From the NCBI RefSeq assembly GCF_046237625.1, contig NZ_CP143545.1, positions 3,162,001-3,226,000 on the forward strand: a stretch of DNA of 64,000 nucleotides, in the 5' to 3' direction. Shown here piece after piece: positions 16,668 through 25,098 of this stretch. Positions within the stretch are counted from its first letter, which is position 1, and the number at the start of each line of letters is the position of its first letter. A program made the translations under genes and the position numbers. Under the pieces are notes generated by a model. That model had not been told where the DNA came from and did not search any database. It saw only the letters and a program-made list of their open reading frames with translations. This DNA comes from Paraperibacillus esterisolvens (GTDB lineage Bacteria > Bacillota > Bacilli > Bacillales > DSM-1321).

Positions 16668-16701
16668 TAAAGGAGGCGGCCATACATCCCGGCCGCCTCT
16701 T
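16668..16701 (-). terminator. Terminator of etfA
   Basis: AGAGGCGGCC and GGCCGCCTCCT form a strong hairpin on the minus strand, followed by TTTATT, 9 bp after the etfA stop codon. Confidence 0.85.
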
Positions 16702-16710
16702 CTATATTGA

Positions 16711-17691
16711 TTAGTTTGCTCCAACCTTCAACTTCCTGAACTCTTCGGTTAATAATGGAACGACCTCGAATAAATCACCCACGATGCCATAATCGGCCAC
16801 CTTGAAGATATTGGCCTCTGGATCTTTATTGATGGCGACAATCACTTTGGAATTGGACATACCAGCCAGATGCTGGATCGCCCCGGAAATCCCGCATGCG
16901 ATATATAAATCGGGCGTGACTACCTTTCCTGTCTGCCCGATTTGAAGCGAATAGTCGCAATAATCTGCATCACAGGCTCCGCGTGAAGCTCCAACCGCGC
17001 CGCCAAGCACATTTGCCAGCTCCTTAAGCGGTTCAAACCCATCTTCGCTCTTTACACCGCGTCCTCCGGCAATGATGACTTTGGCTTCTGAAAGATCGAC
17101 ACCTTCGCTTGCCTTCCGGACAACATCCTTGATGATTGTGCGAAGGTTTTTAATATCCACAGAGAGAGAAGCAATATCGCCGGATCGGCTGCTGTCCTTC
17201 TCAAGCGGCTCAATATTATTCGGACGGATGGTCGCAAGGATCAGTCCACCTGTGATGACCTTCTTCTCAAAAGCTTTACCAGAGTATATCGGACGGGTAA
17301 ATACAAGGTTTCCGCCAGCTTCTTCAAGGGAAGTCACATCAGATACAAGCCCTGAATCCAATTTACCGGCTATCCGCGGGGCCAGATCTTTCCCAAGCGC
17401 TGTATGCCCCATTACAATTCCTTCAGCACCTTCAGATTCAACTGCGGCCAGAAGGGCCTGTGAATAACCGTCGGACGTATACTGGGCGAGATTTTCATGT
17501 GCTACAGTGACGACCCGGTCGGCACCATAATGAATCATTTCTTCTCCGAGGCCGTTCACATCGCTGCCGGCTACAATACCGACAACCTCTCCGCCTTCAG
17601 ATATGGTCTTTGCTGCTGCTATTGCTTCAAATGATACATTACGCAATGAACCATCACGGATTTCTCCTAATACAAGAACTTTCCTAGCCAT
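16711..17691 (-). CDS. etfA: Electron transfer flavoprotein alpha subunit
   Basis: EtfA with EtfB forms the FAD-containing carrier that accepts electrons from acyl-CoA dehydrogenases. The 326-residue protein has the EtfA C-terminal FAD domain, with VIIAGGRGVKS near residue 205, VGASRGACDADY near 233, IGQTGKVVTPDLYIACGISGAIQH near 252-275 and AINKDPEANIFKVADYGIVGD near 286. It is the last gene of the fad-etf operon. The spacer to etfB is unusually long (168 bp) because a repeat element is inserted. Confidence 0.96.
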   Translation of the reverse strand: MARKVLVLGEIRDGSLRNVSFEAIAAAKTISEGGEVVGIVAGSDVNGLGEEMIHYGADRVVTVAHENLAQYTSDGYSQALLAAVESEGAEGIVMGHTALGKDLAPRIAGKLDSGLVSDVTSLEEAGGNLVFTRPIYSGKAFEKKVITGGLILATIRPNNIEPLEKDSSRSGDIASLSVDIKNLRTIIKDVVRKASEGVDLSEAKVIIAGGRGVKSEDGFEPLKELANVLGGAVGASRGACDADYCDYSLQIGQTGKVVTPDLYIACGISGAIQHLAGMSNSKVIVAINKDPEANIFKVADYGIVGDLFEVVPLLTEEFRKLKVGAN

Positions 17692-17721
17692 CTATATTCC
17701 CTCCTGAACTTTGTTTGTTAA

Positions 17722-17857
17722 AGGCTGTTTTCGCATATGTTCTTGCTGTTGAATAAGAAAGTTAATTTACGCTGCAGGTGCTCCAATCAACTTTGTTTTA
17801 TTAATTAAATCTCCTCGCAGAACTCATTAGAAAACAGCAATCTTTTAAAAAGAGCCT
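17722..17857. repeat. Short MITE-like repeat between etfB and etfA
   Basis: This 136-bp element fills nearly the whole spacer. Left end AGGCTGTTTTCGC...TTGCTGTTG and right end CAGCAATCTTTT...AGAGCCT are imperfect inverted repeats. Inside are AAGAAAGTTAATTTACGCTGCAGGTGCTCC and TCCTCGCAGAACTCATTAG, matching the outer modules of copies A and B but without their hairpin core. It ends 2 bp from the etfB stop codon. Confidence 0.7.
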
Positions 17858-17859
17858 GG

Positions 17860-18633
17860 TTAAATGACTTTCGCTTCGCTTCTCAGCAGGCCCACAAGCT
17901 CCTGAACCTGATCAGGCAGATCTCCCTGAAGTACCCTGCCCGCTTCCTTTTTAGGGGGAAGGAAGATTTCGATTGTTTTCGTTTTAGCCTCTACATCGTC
18001 ATCTTCGAGGTCCAGATCATCCAGTTCAAGCTCCTCAAGGGGCTTCTTCTTGGCCTTCATAATACCAGGCAGTGATGGATAACGGGGTTCGTTCAAGCCC
18101 TGCTGTGCGGTAACAAGGATTGGCAGCTGAGCCTCAATGGTCTCTGAATCCCCTTCTACATCCCGGATAACGCTTACATTTTGTCCTTCAATTTCTAGTT
18201 TGGTGATGGTTGTGATATACGGCATGCCAAGCAGTTCGGCTACCCTTGGGCCAACCTGGCCTGATCCGCCGTCTATCGCCACATTGCCGCCAATGATCAA
18301 ATCTGCGTTTTTGTCTTTAAGGTATTCTGAAAGGATTTTGGCAGTCGTATATTGATCGCCATTTTCTACATCGTCCTCGATGTTGATCAACACAGCTTTG
18401 TCAGCACCCATCGCAAGCGCGGTCCTCAGCTGTTTTTCAGCCTCCTCACCGCCGACTGTCACGACAGTCACCTCTCCGCCATGGGCATCTCTTACCTGAA
18501 TGGCTTCCTCTACGGCATACTCATCATATGGATTGATGATGAACTCGGCGCCATCCTCGTTAATTCGGCCATTTGACAGGGTAATCTTTTCCTCGGTGTC
18601 AAATGTTCTTTTCAGCAAAACATAAATATTCAT
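17860..18633 (-). CDS. etfB: Electron transfer flavoprotein beta subunit
   Basis: EtfB binds AMP and forms the heterodimeric ETF with EtfA for electron transfer from beta-oxidation. The 257-residue protein opens with MNIYVLLKRTFDTEEKI, has the family signature VGPRVAELLGMPYITTITKLE (about 123-143), and the loop LPILVTAQQGLNEPRYPSLPGIMKAKKKPLE that recognises dehydrogenase partners (about 169-199). It follows fadB by 58 bp in the same operon. Confidence 0.96.
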   Translation of the reverse strand: MNIYVLLKRTFDTEEKITLSNGRINEDGAEFIINPYDEYAVEEAIQVRDAHGGEVTVVTVGGEEAEKQLRTALAMGADKAVLINIEDDVENGDQYTTAKILSEYLKDKNADLIIGGNVAIDGGSGQVGPRVAELLGMPYITTITKLEIEGQNVSVIRDVEGDSETIEAQLPILVTAQQGLNEPRYPSLPGIMKAKKKPLEELELDDLDLEDDDVEAKTKTIEIFLPPKKEAGRVLQGDLPDQVQELVGLLRSEAKVI

Positions 18634-18691
18634 GAATAGCCCTCCATTTTGTCCATAATTTCAAAGATTATGAATTTTCAACGCAAAAAAA

Positions 18692-19465
18692 TTATCTGCC
18701 TTTAAAAACCGGCTCTCTTTTCTCCATGAAAGCAGCGATGCCTTCCTTGGCATCCTCGCTTACAAAGACAGTCCCGAATGATTCCGCTTCCTTTTCTACT
18801 CCTTTGTAGTAATTCTCATGCTTGGAGTAGTTTAATAGGCTGATAGCAGCCTTTAGGGCAACAGGACTCTTCTTCGCAATTTTCTGCACCAGCTCTTCTG
18901 CCTTCTGGAACAATTCATCTTCAGGATAGGCATGGTTTGCGAGTCCCAGGGACGCAGCTTCAGTGCCGGTAATCGGTTCTGAGGTGAACAGCATCTCTGC
19001 TGCCTTTGCAGTACCTACATATCGCGGCAGCCGCTGTGATCCCGCAAATCCAGGCACCAGTCCCAGCTGCAGCTCCGGAAGTCCGAGCTTGGCGTTTTCA
19101 CTCACCAGCCTGATATGGCATGACATGGCTAGTTCAAGTCCGCCGCCGAGTGCCGCTCCGTGTATGGCTGCAATCACGGGCTTTGGAAATTGTTCAATCC
19201 TCTCAAACAGCTCCTGCCCTTTTGCGGCAAGCCTTGAAAATTCCTCACCGCTCTCAATACCGGTAAATTCTTTAATGTCGGCACCTGCTGAAAAAAATCT
19301 TCCCTCACCCTTCAACAGGACGGCCCTTGTCCCGGCATCCTGCTGCAGGATATCCAATAGCTCAGAAAGCTCCTGGATGACATGGGAGGAAAGTGCATTT
19401 GCCGGAGGTTTATTAATGGTAATCACAGCAACGTTCTCTTTGACTGAATAGCTTAAAAACTCCAT
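18692..19465 (-). CDS. fadB: Enoyl-CoA hydratase FadB
   Basis: The protein hydrates trans-2-enoyl-CoA in beta-oxidation (crotonase fold). I place the start at the ATG at 19465, preceded by GGAGGCGG, giving 257 residues as in B. subtilis (258); the upstream ATG at 19498 is less likely. The oxyanion-hole motif FSAGADIKEF and the HGAALGGGLELAMSCH motif with LGLPELQLGLVPGFAGSQRL are all present, including the catalytic Glu of LPELQLGL. It lies between fadR and etfB. Confidence 0.95.
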   Translation of the reverse strand: MEFLSYSVKENVAVITINKPPANALSSHVIQELSELLDILQQDAGTRAVLLKGEGRFFSAGADIKEFTGIESGEEFSRLAAKGQELFERIEQFPKPVIAAIHGAALGGGLELAMSCHIRLVSENAKLGLPELQLGLVPGFAGSQRLPRYVGTAKAAEMLFTSEPITGTEAASLGLANHAYPEDELFQKAEELVQKIAKKSPVALKAAISLLNYSKHENYYKGVEKEAESFGTVFVSEDAKEGIAAFMEKREPVFKGR

Positions 19466-19553
19466 AAAGCCGCCTCCACTTATGTATTTCTTAAACACAG
19501 CGCCCCTGGGCTTTTCTTTAAAATGTCCCCAGGGTAACCATGTTTCTCCCTCA

Positions 19554-20156
19554 TTATACCTTCTTTTCAGCCATTTGGCTCCCGCATGCCTTTGCCATCA
19601 TTTCATGGATGGGTCCTGCGAGCTGCGGCAGATTGTACTTTTGCTCATTCATAACCCAGGTTGTCACTGTTTCATCGATGGTGCCGAATATCATCTGGCG
19701 GGCAAGCTTCCTGTCTAAACTCTTTGAAAATTCCCCGGCCGCAATGCCCTCTTCAATGATTTTTTCCATCAGCTCAAGATAGCCCTTCAGCACTTCATTT
19801 ATTTTCAGGCGAAGTTCTTTATTCGACTGTCTGAGTTCAAGCTGAGTGACAATGGCCAGATTCCTGTCTTCGGACAGCTGCCTGAAATGCTGCTGAATCA
19901 AAACAAGCAATTTATCTGCAGCATGCTCGACATTCTTTATCTCCTGCTCGATCGTTTCCACAAAGACTCCCATTTTCTCCTGGAATAACGAGATCAGGAT
20001 ATCTTCTTTATTTTTAAAATATAGATAGATGGTACCATCAGCGACTCCAGCCTGTTTGGCTATCTTGGATACCTGGGCCTGGTGGTATCCGTTCTCAGCG
20101 ATGACCACCACCGCTGCATCTATTATCTGCTTATGTTTTGGCCGATTACGTTTCAC
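19554..20156 (-). CDS. fadR: TetR-family fatty acid degradation regulator FadR
   Basis: FadR (YsiA) represses fatty-acid degradation genes in bacilli and is released by long-chain acyl-CoA. The 200-residue protein has an N-terminal TetR helix-turn-helix, with IIDAAVVVIAENGYHQA followed by SKIAKQAGVADGTIYLYFKNKEDIL (about residues 25-50), and a C-terminal ligand domain. A 17-of-18 match to the FadR box lies 23 bp upstream of the start, which suggests autoregulation of fadR-fadB-etfBA. Confidence 0.94.
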   Translation of the reverse strand: MKRNRPKHKQIIDAAVVVIAENGYHQAQVSKIAKQAGVADGTIYLYFKNKEDILISLFQEKMGVFVETIEQEIKNVEHAADKLLVLIQQHFRQLSEDRNLAIVTQLELRQSNKELRLKINEVLKGYLELMEKIIEEGIAAGEFSKSLDRKLARQMIFGTIDETVTTWVMNEQKYNLPQLAGPIHEMMAKACGSQMAEKKV

Positions 20157-20179
20157 GAATGGTCCCCTTTCAAAAAAAT

Positions 20180-20197
20180 GAATGAATCATCATTCAT
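20180..20197. promoter_or_regulatory. FadR operator upstream of fadR
   Basis: TGAATGAATCATCATTCA matches the remembered FadR consensus (TGAATGAMTANTCATTCA) at 17 of 18 positions. It lies between lcfA and fadR, so it would control fadR-fadB-etfBA in addition to any read-through from lcfA. Confidence 0.75.
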
Positions 20198-20305
20198 AAC
20201 TCAATAATAAGATGAATCGTTTTTCCTGTCAAGGGATAAACGTAAGGAAAGCTTGTCCCATTCCTGTGTAAAAAGAGCCGCAAAGGCTCGGGCGGGAGGC
20301 AGTTG

Positions 20306-22009
20306 TCATGCGTTCTTTTCATCTTCGAGTTTCTGTTTTTCTTCCTCGACAAGAGCGCGCCTCAGGATCTTCCCTACTGCCGTCTTAGGAAGCTCTGACC
20401 TGAATTCATAAATCCTCGGAACCTTATAGGCGGCCAGACTTTTACGGACGAAGATGTTTATTTCCTCTTCTGTGGCACTGCTGCCCTCCTTCAGCACGAT
20501 ATAAGCTTTTACCGTTTCTCCCCGGTATGGATCGGGCACGCCGGCAACCACTGCTTCCTGGACAGCTTCATGTTCATATAATACTTCTTCGATTTCACGG
20601 GGATATATATTGAATCCGCCGGCTATGATCATATCCTTTTTGCGGTCTACTATAAAGAAATACCCCTTATCGTCATAATAGCCCATATCTCCTGTCAGCA
20701 GCCATCCATCTTTAAAAGATTGTTCGGTTTCCTCCGGCCTGTTCCAGTAGCCCTTCATGACCTGCGGCCCTTTAATCGCCAATTCGCCGATCTCACCTGG
20801 TCCAAGCGGCTCTCCAGTATCCAGCGATAAGACCGCTGCCTCGGTATCCGGCCATGGCACCCCGATGCTTCCCCTGACTCGCGGACGGTCCCATAGGAAA
20901 TTGGCATGTGTGACGGGGGAGGTTTCAGTAAGTCCATAGCCTTCGACAAGCTTGCCTCCGGTCAGTGCTTCGAATTTATCCTGCACATCTACCGGCAGGG
21001 GAGCCGAGCCGCTGATACAGGCGGTGATGGATGAAAGGTCATACCTTGCCAGGTCGGGATGATTCAGCAGGGCGATATACATGGTTGGGGCTCCGGGAAA
21101 CAGGGTCGGTTTTTGCTTTTCAATCGTCTTAAGGGTCGTTAAGGCATCGAATTTAGGCAGAAGCGTCATTTTATGGCCTTCCATGACGGAAAAGATCATG
21201 ACTGTCGTCATACCGAATACGTGGAAGAATGGCAGGATCCCCAGAATATTATGGCCCTTTTCCTTTCCCTTATAGAGCCAGGCTGCACACATCCGGGTAT
21301 TGGCCATCAAATTCCGGTGAGTCAGCATAACTCCCTTTGGAAAGCCCGTGGTCCCCCCTGTATACTGCAGGAGCGCCAGATCCTCGGCCGGGTCAATCTC
21401 TACCTGGATATCCTGATGGGGCACTGGGCGCTTCATGATTTCGGCAAACAGATGATGATTTCCTTCATGTTCAACCTTCACCGTCATTCCATACTGTTTT
21501 TTCTGGATGAAGGGATATAGGAGATTCTTTGGAAACGGCAGATAATCTTTAATGCTTGTGACAATGATGTGCCTGAGCCCGGTTTTCGGCATAACCCTGG
21601 CCGCCCTCGGGAACAGGATGTCGAGCGTCACAATGAGCTTCGCTTCACTGTCCTTCATTTGATATTCAAGCTCCCGCTCCATGTAAAGCGGATTGGTCTG
21701 CACCACCACAGCACCTGCAAGCAGTGCCCCAAAATAGGCAATGACCGCCTGCGGGGTGTTTGGAAGCATGATGGCCACCCTGTCACCCTTTTTAATCCCA
21801 AGACTGGCAAGATACCCGGCAAATTTCTGTGCCGATTCGTATAATTCCTGGTAGCTCAGCTCTTTGCCCATAAAGTGGACGGCTTTTCTATCCGGGTATT
21901 TTCCTGCTGAATGCTTAAGGCAGTCCTGAAGCGGCTGCTGGTCGTATTCCAGGCTCCCCGGTATTTCCGGCGGATAGGTCTCAAGCCATATTTTATCCTG
22001 ACTGGTCAA
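20306..22009 (-). CDS. lcfA: Long-chain acyl-CoA synthetase
   Basis: The enzyme activates long-chain fatty acids to acyl-CoA with ATP, the entry step of beta-oxidation. The 567-residue protein is an ANL superfamily adenylating enzyme: P-loop YTGGTTGFPKGVMLTH (about 222-237), the GYGLTETSPVTH motif near 357, TGDMGYYDDKGYFFIVDRKKDMI near 440 and the catalytic Lys in PKTAVGKILRR near 545. It starts at TTG with GGGAGG upstream. It heads the lcfA-fadR-fadB-etfB-etfA cluster conserved in Bacillus. Confidence 0.95.
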   Translation of the reverse strand: MTSQDKIWLETYPPEIPGSLEYDQQPLQDCLKHSAGKYPDRKAVHFMGKELSYQELYESAQKFAGYLASLGIKKGDRVAIMLPNTPQAVIAYFGALLAGAVVVQTNPLYMERELEYQMKDSEAKLIVTLDILFPRAARVMPKTGLRHIIVTSIKDYLPFPKNLLYPFIQKKQYGMTVKVEHEGNHHLFAEIMKRPVPHQDIQVEIDPAEDLALLQYTGGTTGFPKGVMLTHRNLMANTRMCAAWLYKGKEKGHNILGILPFFHVFGMTTVMIFSVMEGHKMTLLPKFDALTTLKTIEKQKPTLFPGAPTMYIALLNHPDLARYDLSSITACISGSAPLPVDVQDKFEALTGGKLVEGYGLTETSPVTHANFLWDRPRVRGSIGVPWPDTEAAVLSLDTGEPLGPGEIGELAIKGPQVMKGYWNRPEETEQSFKDGWLLTGDMGYYDDKGYFFIVDRKKDMIIAGGFNIYPREIEEVLYEHEAVQEAVVAGVPDPYRGETVKAYIVLKEGSSATEEEINIFVRKSLAAYKVPRIYEFRSELPKTAVGKILRRALVEEEKQKLEDEKNA

Positions 22010-22062
22010 ATGTTTCCCTCCCCTTCTTGCAATTCTTTAAATTTTCAAACTTTTCCTTTTAA

Positions 22063-22092
22063 ATTATATTATACAAAATTGTTTCTTAGCAA
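22063..22092 (-). promoter_or_regulatory. Possible lcfA promoter
   Basis: TTGCTA (22087-22092) and TATAAT (22063-22068) are 18 bp apart on the minus strand, 54 bp upstream of the lcfA start. A second overlapping TATAAT lies at 22068-22073. I see no FadR box in this gap. Confidence 0.4.
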
Positions 22093-22120
22093 TTATTTGA
22101 GGATTTTTACCTATAAACAT

Positions 22121-22186
22121 AAAAGCACCCCATAAGAGCATCACCTCTACAGAGGGAAGATGATCTTATGGGGGTGCTTATTTTTT
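22121..22186 (-). terminator. Terminator after yshE and the small downstream ORF
   Basis: AAGCACCCCCATAAGATCATC and GATGCTCTTATGGGGTGCTT form a long hairpin with T-rich sequence on both sides. It closes the zapA-cvpA-polX-mutS2-yshE gene group before lcfA. Confidence 0.85.
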
Positions 22187-22272
22187 CATTTAGCAAAAAA
22201 CAGCATGTAGCCTATTCCGATCAGCATGAATGCGCCGCAGAGAACCAGCAGCACCTTAGCCAGCTTTTCCAA
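22186..22272 (-). CDS. Small hydrophobic membrane ORF (28 aa)
   Basis: A TTG at 22272 preceded by AAAGGAGAGG opens a 28-codon frame. It reads MEKLAKVLLVLCG then a hydrophobic run ending LFFAK, and stops at the base of the terminator. One membrane helix takes up most of it. It begins 14 bp after the yshE stop, so it would be co-transcribed and possibly co-translated. I do not recognise a named family. The good ribosome-binding site, the position and the clean membrane composition support it. Confidence 0.5.
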   Translation of the reverse strand: MEKLAKVLLVLCGAFMLIGIGYMLFFAK

Positions 22273-22286
22273 ACCTGACCTCTCCT

Positions 22287-22694
22287 TTAAGATATGCCGG
22301 CACCGATAACATAGGATAATCCCACCGATATAATCATTGCGATCAATCCTACTGCCCGGTTGTCCCTGGCTATCTCTTCATCTATGTTAAAGCTCGGTGT
22401 CAAAAACTCAAATGTAAAATAACCGACCAGAAGCAGCAGGAACCCGAAGACCCCCCAGCCAATCATCGTAATAAGAGAATCATTCTGTAAGATGGAATGG
22501 CGGAATATATTCGCAATCCCAAATATCTTGCCGCCTGTGGCGAGTGCGACGGATAGGTTGCCATTTTTTATTTCCTCCCAATTCCGATACCTCGTCACCA
22601 ATTCGAATACGGCCAGAAAAACGATGCAGCATAGTACGACCACACTGTAATATGCAGTTAAATACACAAACTGATTACCCCATAATTTATCCAT
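22287..22694 (-). CDS. yshE: YshE, DUF350 family membrane protein
   Basis: This 135-residue protein has four predicted membrane helices (about 14-34, 48-62, 72-96, 112-134) and belongs to the DUF350 family. No biochemical role is established. It follows mutS2 by 19 bp, as in B. subtilis, where the order is zapA-yshB-polX-mutS2-yshE-lcfA. The small hydrophobic ORF directly downstream could be a partner. Confidence 0.88.
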   Translation of the reverse strand: MDKLWGNQFVYLTAYYSVVVLCCIVFLAVFELVTRYRNWEEIKNGNLSVALATGGKIFGIANIFRHSILQNDSLITMIGWGVFGFLLLLVGYFTFEFLTPSFNIDEEIARDNRAVGLIAMIISVGLSYVIGAGIS

Positions 22695-22713
22695 GTCTGT
22701 TTTTTACTCCCGA

Positions 22714-25068
22714 TTATTTGAACTCTGCGACTGTCACACCGCTGCCGCCTTCACCTGCTTCACCGAATCTTATACTTTTTACAGAGCGGTGATTCTTGAG
22801 ATATTCCTGGACTCCCGTCCTAAGTGCCCCGGTACCTTTTCCGTGGATGATCGAGACCCGCGGATAACCGGCAAGAAGGGCGTCATCAATATACTTTTCC
22901 ACCCGCATGAGCGCATTTTCATAACGCTCACCGCGCAGGTCAAGCTCCAGGCTGACATGATAATCCTTGCCCCTTACTGTCGCAAGCGGCTTTGTCTGCA
23001 CCTGTTTCGGTGTGCCGATGAATTCAAGATTTGATTCCGCAACCTTCATCTTCATGATTCCAATCTGGACCATCCATTCTTTCGCCGATACCTTCTCCAC
23101 CAGATGGCCTTTCTGGTCAAAGCTGAGCACTTTTACTTCATCTCCAGGCTGCATTTCTTTTTTCTTTGGTGCAGCTGCCGTTTTTCTCGTTTTCTTAATT
23201 TCAGGTGCTGCTTCGTTAAGCCGCCTTCGGGCATCAATCAATTCGTGCTCCTTTACCTCAGCATTCTTTTCTAGCCTCAGGCGCCTTAGATCACTCAAGA
23301 TGCCCTCAGCCTCTTCCTTGGCCTTCTCGACGACAGCTGCAGCTTCCAGGCGTGCCTTTTCAGCCAGTTCATCCTTTCGGCCATAATATTCAGCCATCTG
23401 TTTCTGGAGATCTTTATGGATTTTCTCTGAATCCCTGAGGAATTCATTGGCTTCTTCCCTGTCTCTTTCCGCATTCCTGCGGCTTTCCTCAAGGGAAGCA
23501 ATCATATTTTCAACCTTATTTGTCTCAGTGCCTATATATCCTTTTGCTTCCCTAATAACAGATTCATCCAGGCCAAGGCGCCTGGAAATCTCAAAGGCAT
23601 TGCTTCGTCCAGGTATGCCGATCTGAAGCCTGTACGTCGGGCTCAAGGTCTCTACATTAAATTCGACGCTTGCATTCACAACCCCTGTCCGGTTGTATCC
23701 ATATGCCTTAAGCTCCGGATAATGAGTCGTCGCGATAACCCTTGCTCCCCGGTCATATACCGTGTCAAGAATCGAGATGGCAAGTGCCGCCCCTTCCTGG
23801 GGATCGGTGCCTGCCCCGAGCTCATCGAATAAAACCAGGCTGCGGTCATTCACCTTTTTTAGAATGTCCACAATATTGACCATATGGGAGGAGAACGTAC
23901 TCAGACTCTGCTCAATGCTCTGTTCATCACCGATGTCGGCAAATACATCCTCGAAGACCGCCGCTTCCGAACCATCCAGCACGGGAATCTGCAGCCCGGC
24001 CTGCACCATGAGGGTACATAATCCGATTGTTTTCAGTGTAACGGTTTTACCGCCCGTATTCGGGCCGGTGATGACAATCGAAGTATAATCTTCCCCAAGG
24101 ATAATGTCATTCGGCACCACTTCCTCTGCAGGAATCAGCGGATGGCGCGCCTTGAACAGCTTCACTCTGCCTTCTTTATTCAGTGCCGGCTTTGAAGCCT
24201 TAGTCGCGCTGCTGTAACGTGCTTTTGCAAACATAAAATCCAGGGTCGCGAGCACCTCTACCTTATGGAGCAGCTCTTCCGTGAATTCCCCCGTAAGAGC
24301 TGACAGCTCAATCAATATCCTCTCGATTTCCTGCTGTTCTTTTACCCTTATCTCCTGGAGGGCATTGTTAAGATCGACCACAGCCTGCGGTTCAATGAAG
24401 AGCGTCTGGCCGGAAGATGACTGGTCATGGATGATCCCGCCATATACGGCCCTGTATTCCTGCTTCACAGGGATAACAAACCGGTCATTACGGATTGTGA
24501 TGATGGCGTCAGAGAGCATCTTTTGTGCGCTTTGGGACCGGATCATACTTTCGAGCTTTTCCCTGACTCTTCCTTCGTTTGTCCTTTTTTGCGTCCGCAG
24601 AGATTTCAGCCTGTCACTTGCGGAATCCAGCACCTCTCCGCTGTCGCCGATGGCATTGATGATCGGGCGCTCAAGCTCTGGAAGCGGGTGTATGGCTTCC
24701 ATATAATCGGCCGAAAGCGGAAGCTCTATCCCGCTTTCGATCATATCTTCGATAAAGCTTTTTAAGATCCTGCCAGCCCGGATGGTGCTGGCGATCTCAT
24801 TCAGCTCCATTGGACTCAGCATCCCGCCGATCTGCGCCCGTCTCGCATGCGGTTTTATATTGAAGATCCCGCCAAGGGGCACATTTCCCCGCAGGCGGAT
24901 GATTTTGGCAGCTTCATCTGTTTCCTCATGAAGCCTGACAATTTCTTCAAAGTCAGAAATAGGCAGGAGTCTCTCTGCTTTTTCCTTTCCGAGCGAGGAA
25001 GAGGCAAAAGCAGACAGCTGTTCAATAATTTTGTGAAACTCCAGGGTTTTTAACGCTTTTTGATGCAT
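22714..25068 (-). CDS. mutS2: MutS2 endonuclease / ribosome quality-control ATPase
   Basis: MutS2 is a MutS-like ATPase with a C-terminal Smr nuclease domain. In B. subtilis it is linked to recombination control and rescue of collided ribosomes. The 784-residue protein has the Walker A TGPNTGGKTVTLKT near 333, the DELGAGTDPQEG Walker B region near 412, a long coiled coil (about 510-630), and a C-terminal Smr domain with the LDLRG motif and HGKGTGALR near 745. The ATG at 25068 follows GGAGGG; seven extra codons upstream overlap that site. Confidence 0.95.
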   Translation of the reverse strand: MHQKALKTLEFHKIIEQLSAFASSSLGKEKAERLLPISDFEEIVRLHEETDEAAKIIRLRGNVPLGGIFNIKPHARRAQIGGMLSPMELNEIASTIRAGRILKSFIEDMIESGIELPLSADYMEAIHPLPELERPIINAIGDSGEVLDSASDRLKSLRTQKRTNEGRVREKLESMIRSQSAQKMLSDAIITIRNDRFVIPVKQEYRAVYGGIIHDQSSSGQTLFIEPQAVVDLNNALQEIRVKEQQEIERILIELSALTGEFTEELLHKVEVLATLDFMFAKARYSSATKASKPALNKEGRVKLFKARHPLIPAEEVVPNDIILGEDYTSIVITGPNTGGKTVTLKTIGLCTLMVQAGLQIPVLDGSEAAVFEDVFADIGDEQSIEQSLSTFSSHMVNIVDILKKVNDRSLVLFDELGAGTDPQEGAALAISILDTVYDRGARVIATTHYPELKAYGYNRTGVVNASVEFNVETLSPTYRLQIGIPGRSNAFEISRRLGLDESVIREAKGYIGTETNKVENMIASLEESRRNAERDREEANEFLRDSEKIHKDLQKQMAEYYGRKDELAEKARLEAAAVVEKAKEEAEGILSDLRRLRLEKNAEVKEHELIDARRRLNEAAPEIKKTRKTAAAPKKKEMQPGDEVKVLSFDQKGHLVEKVSAKEWMVQIGIMKMKVAESNLEFIGTPKQVQTKPLATVRGKDYHVSLELDLRGERYENALMRVEKYIDDALLAGYPRVSIIHGKGTGALRTGVQEYLKNHRSVKSIRFGEAGEGGSGVTVAEFK

Positions 25069-25098
25069 GGAGTTTATGCCCTCCTTCAAATCAAGGTG

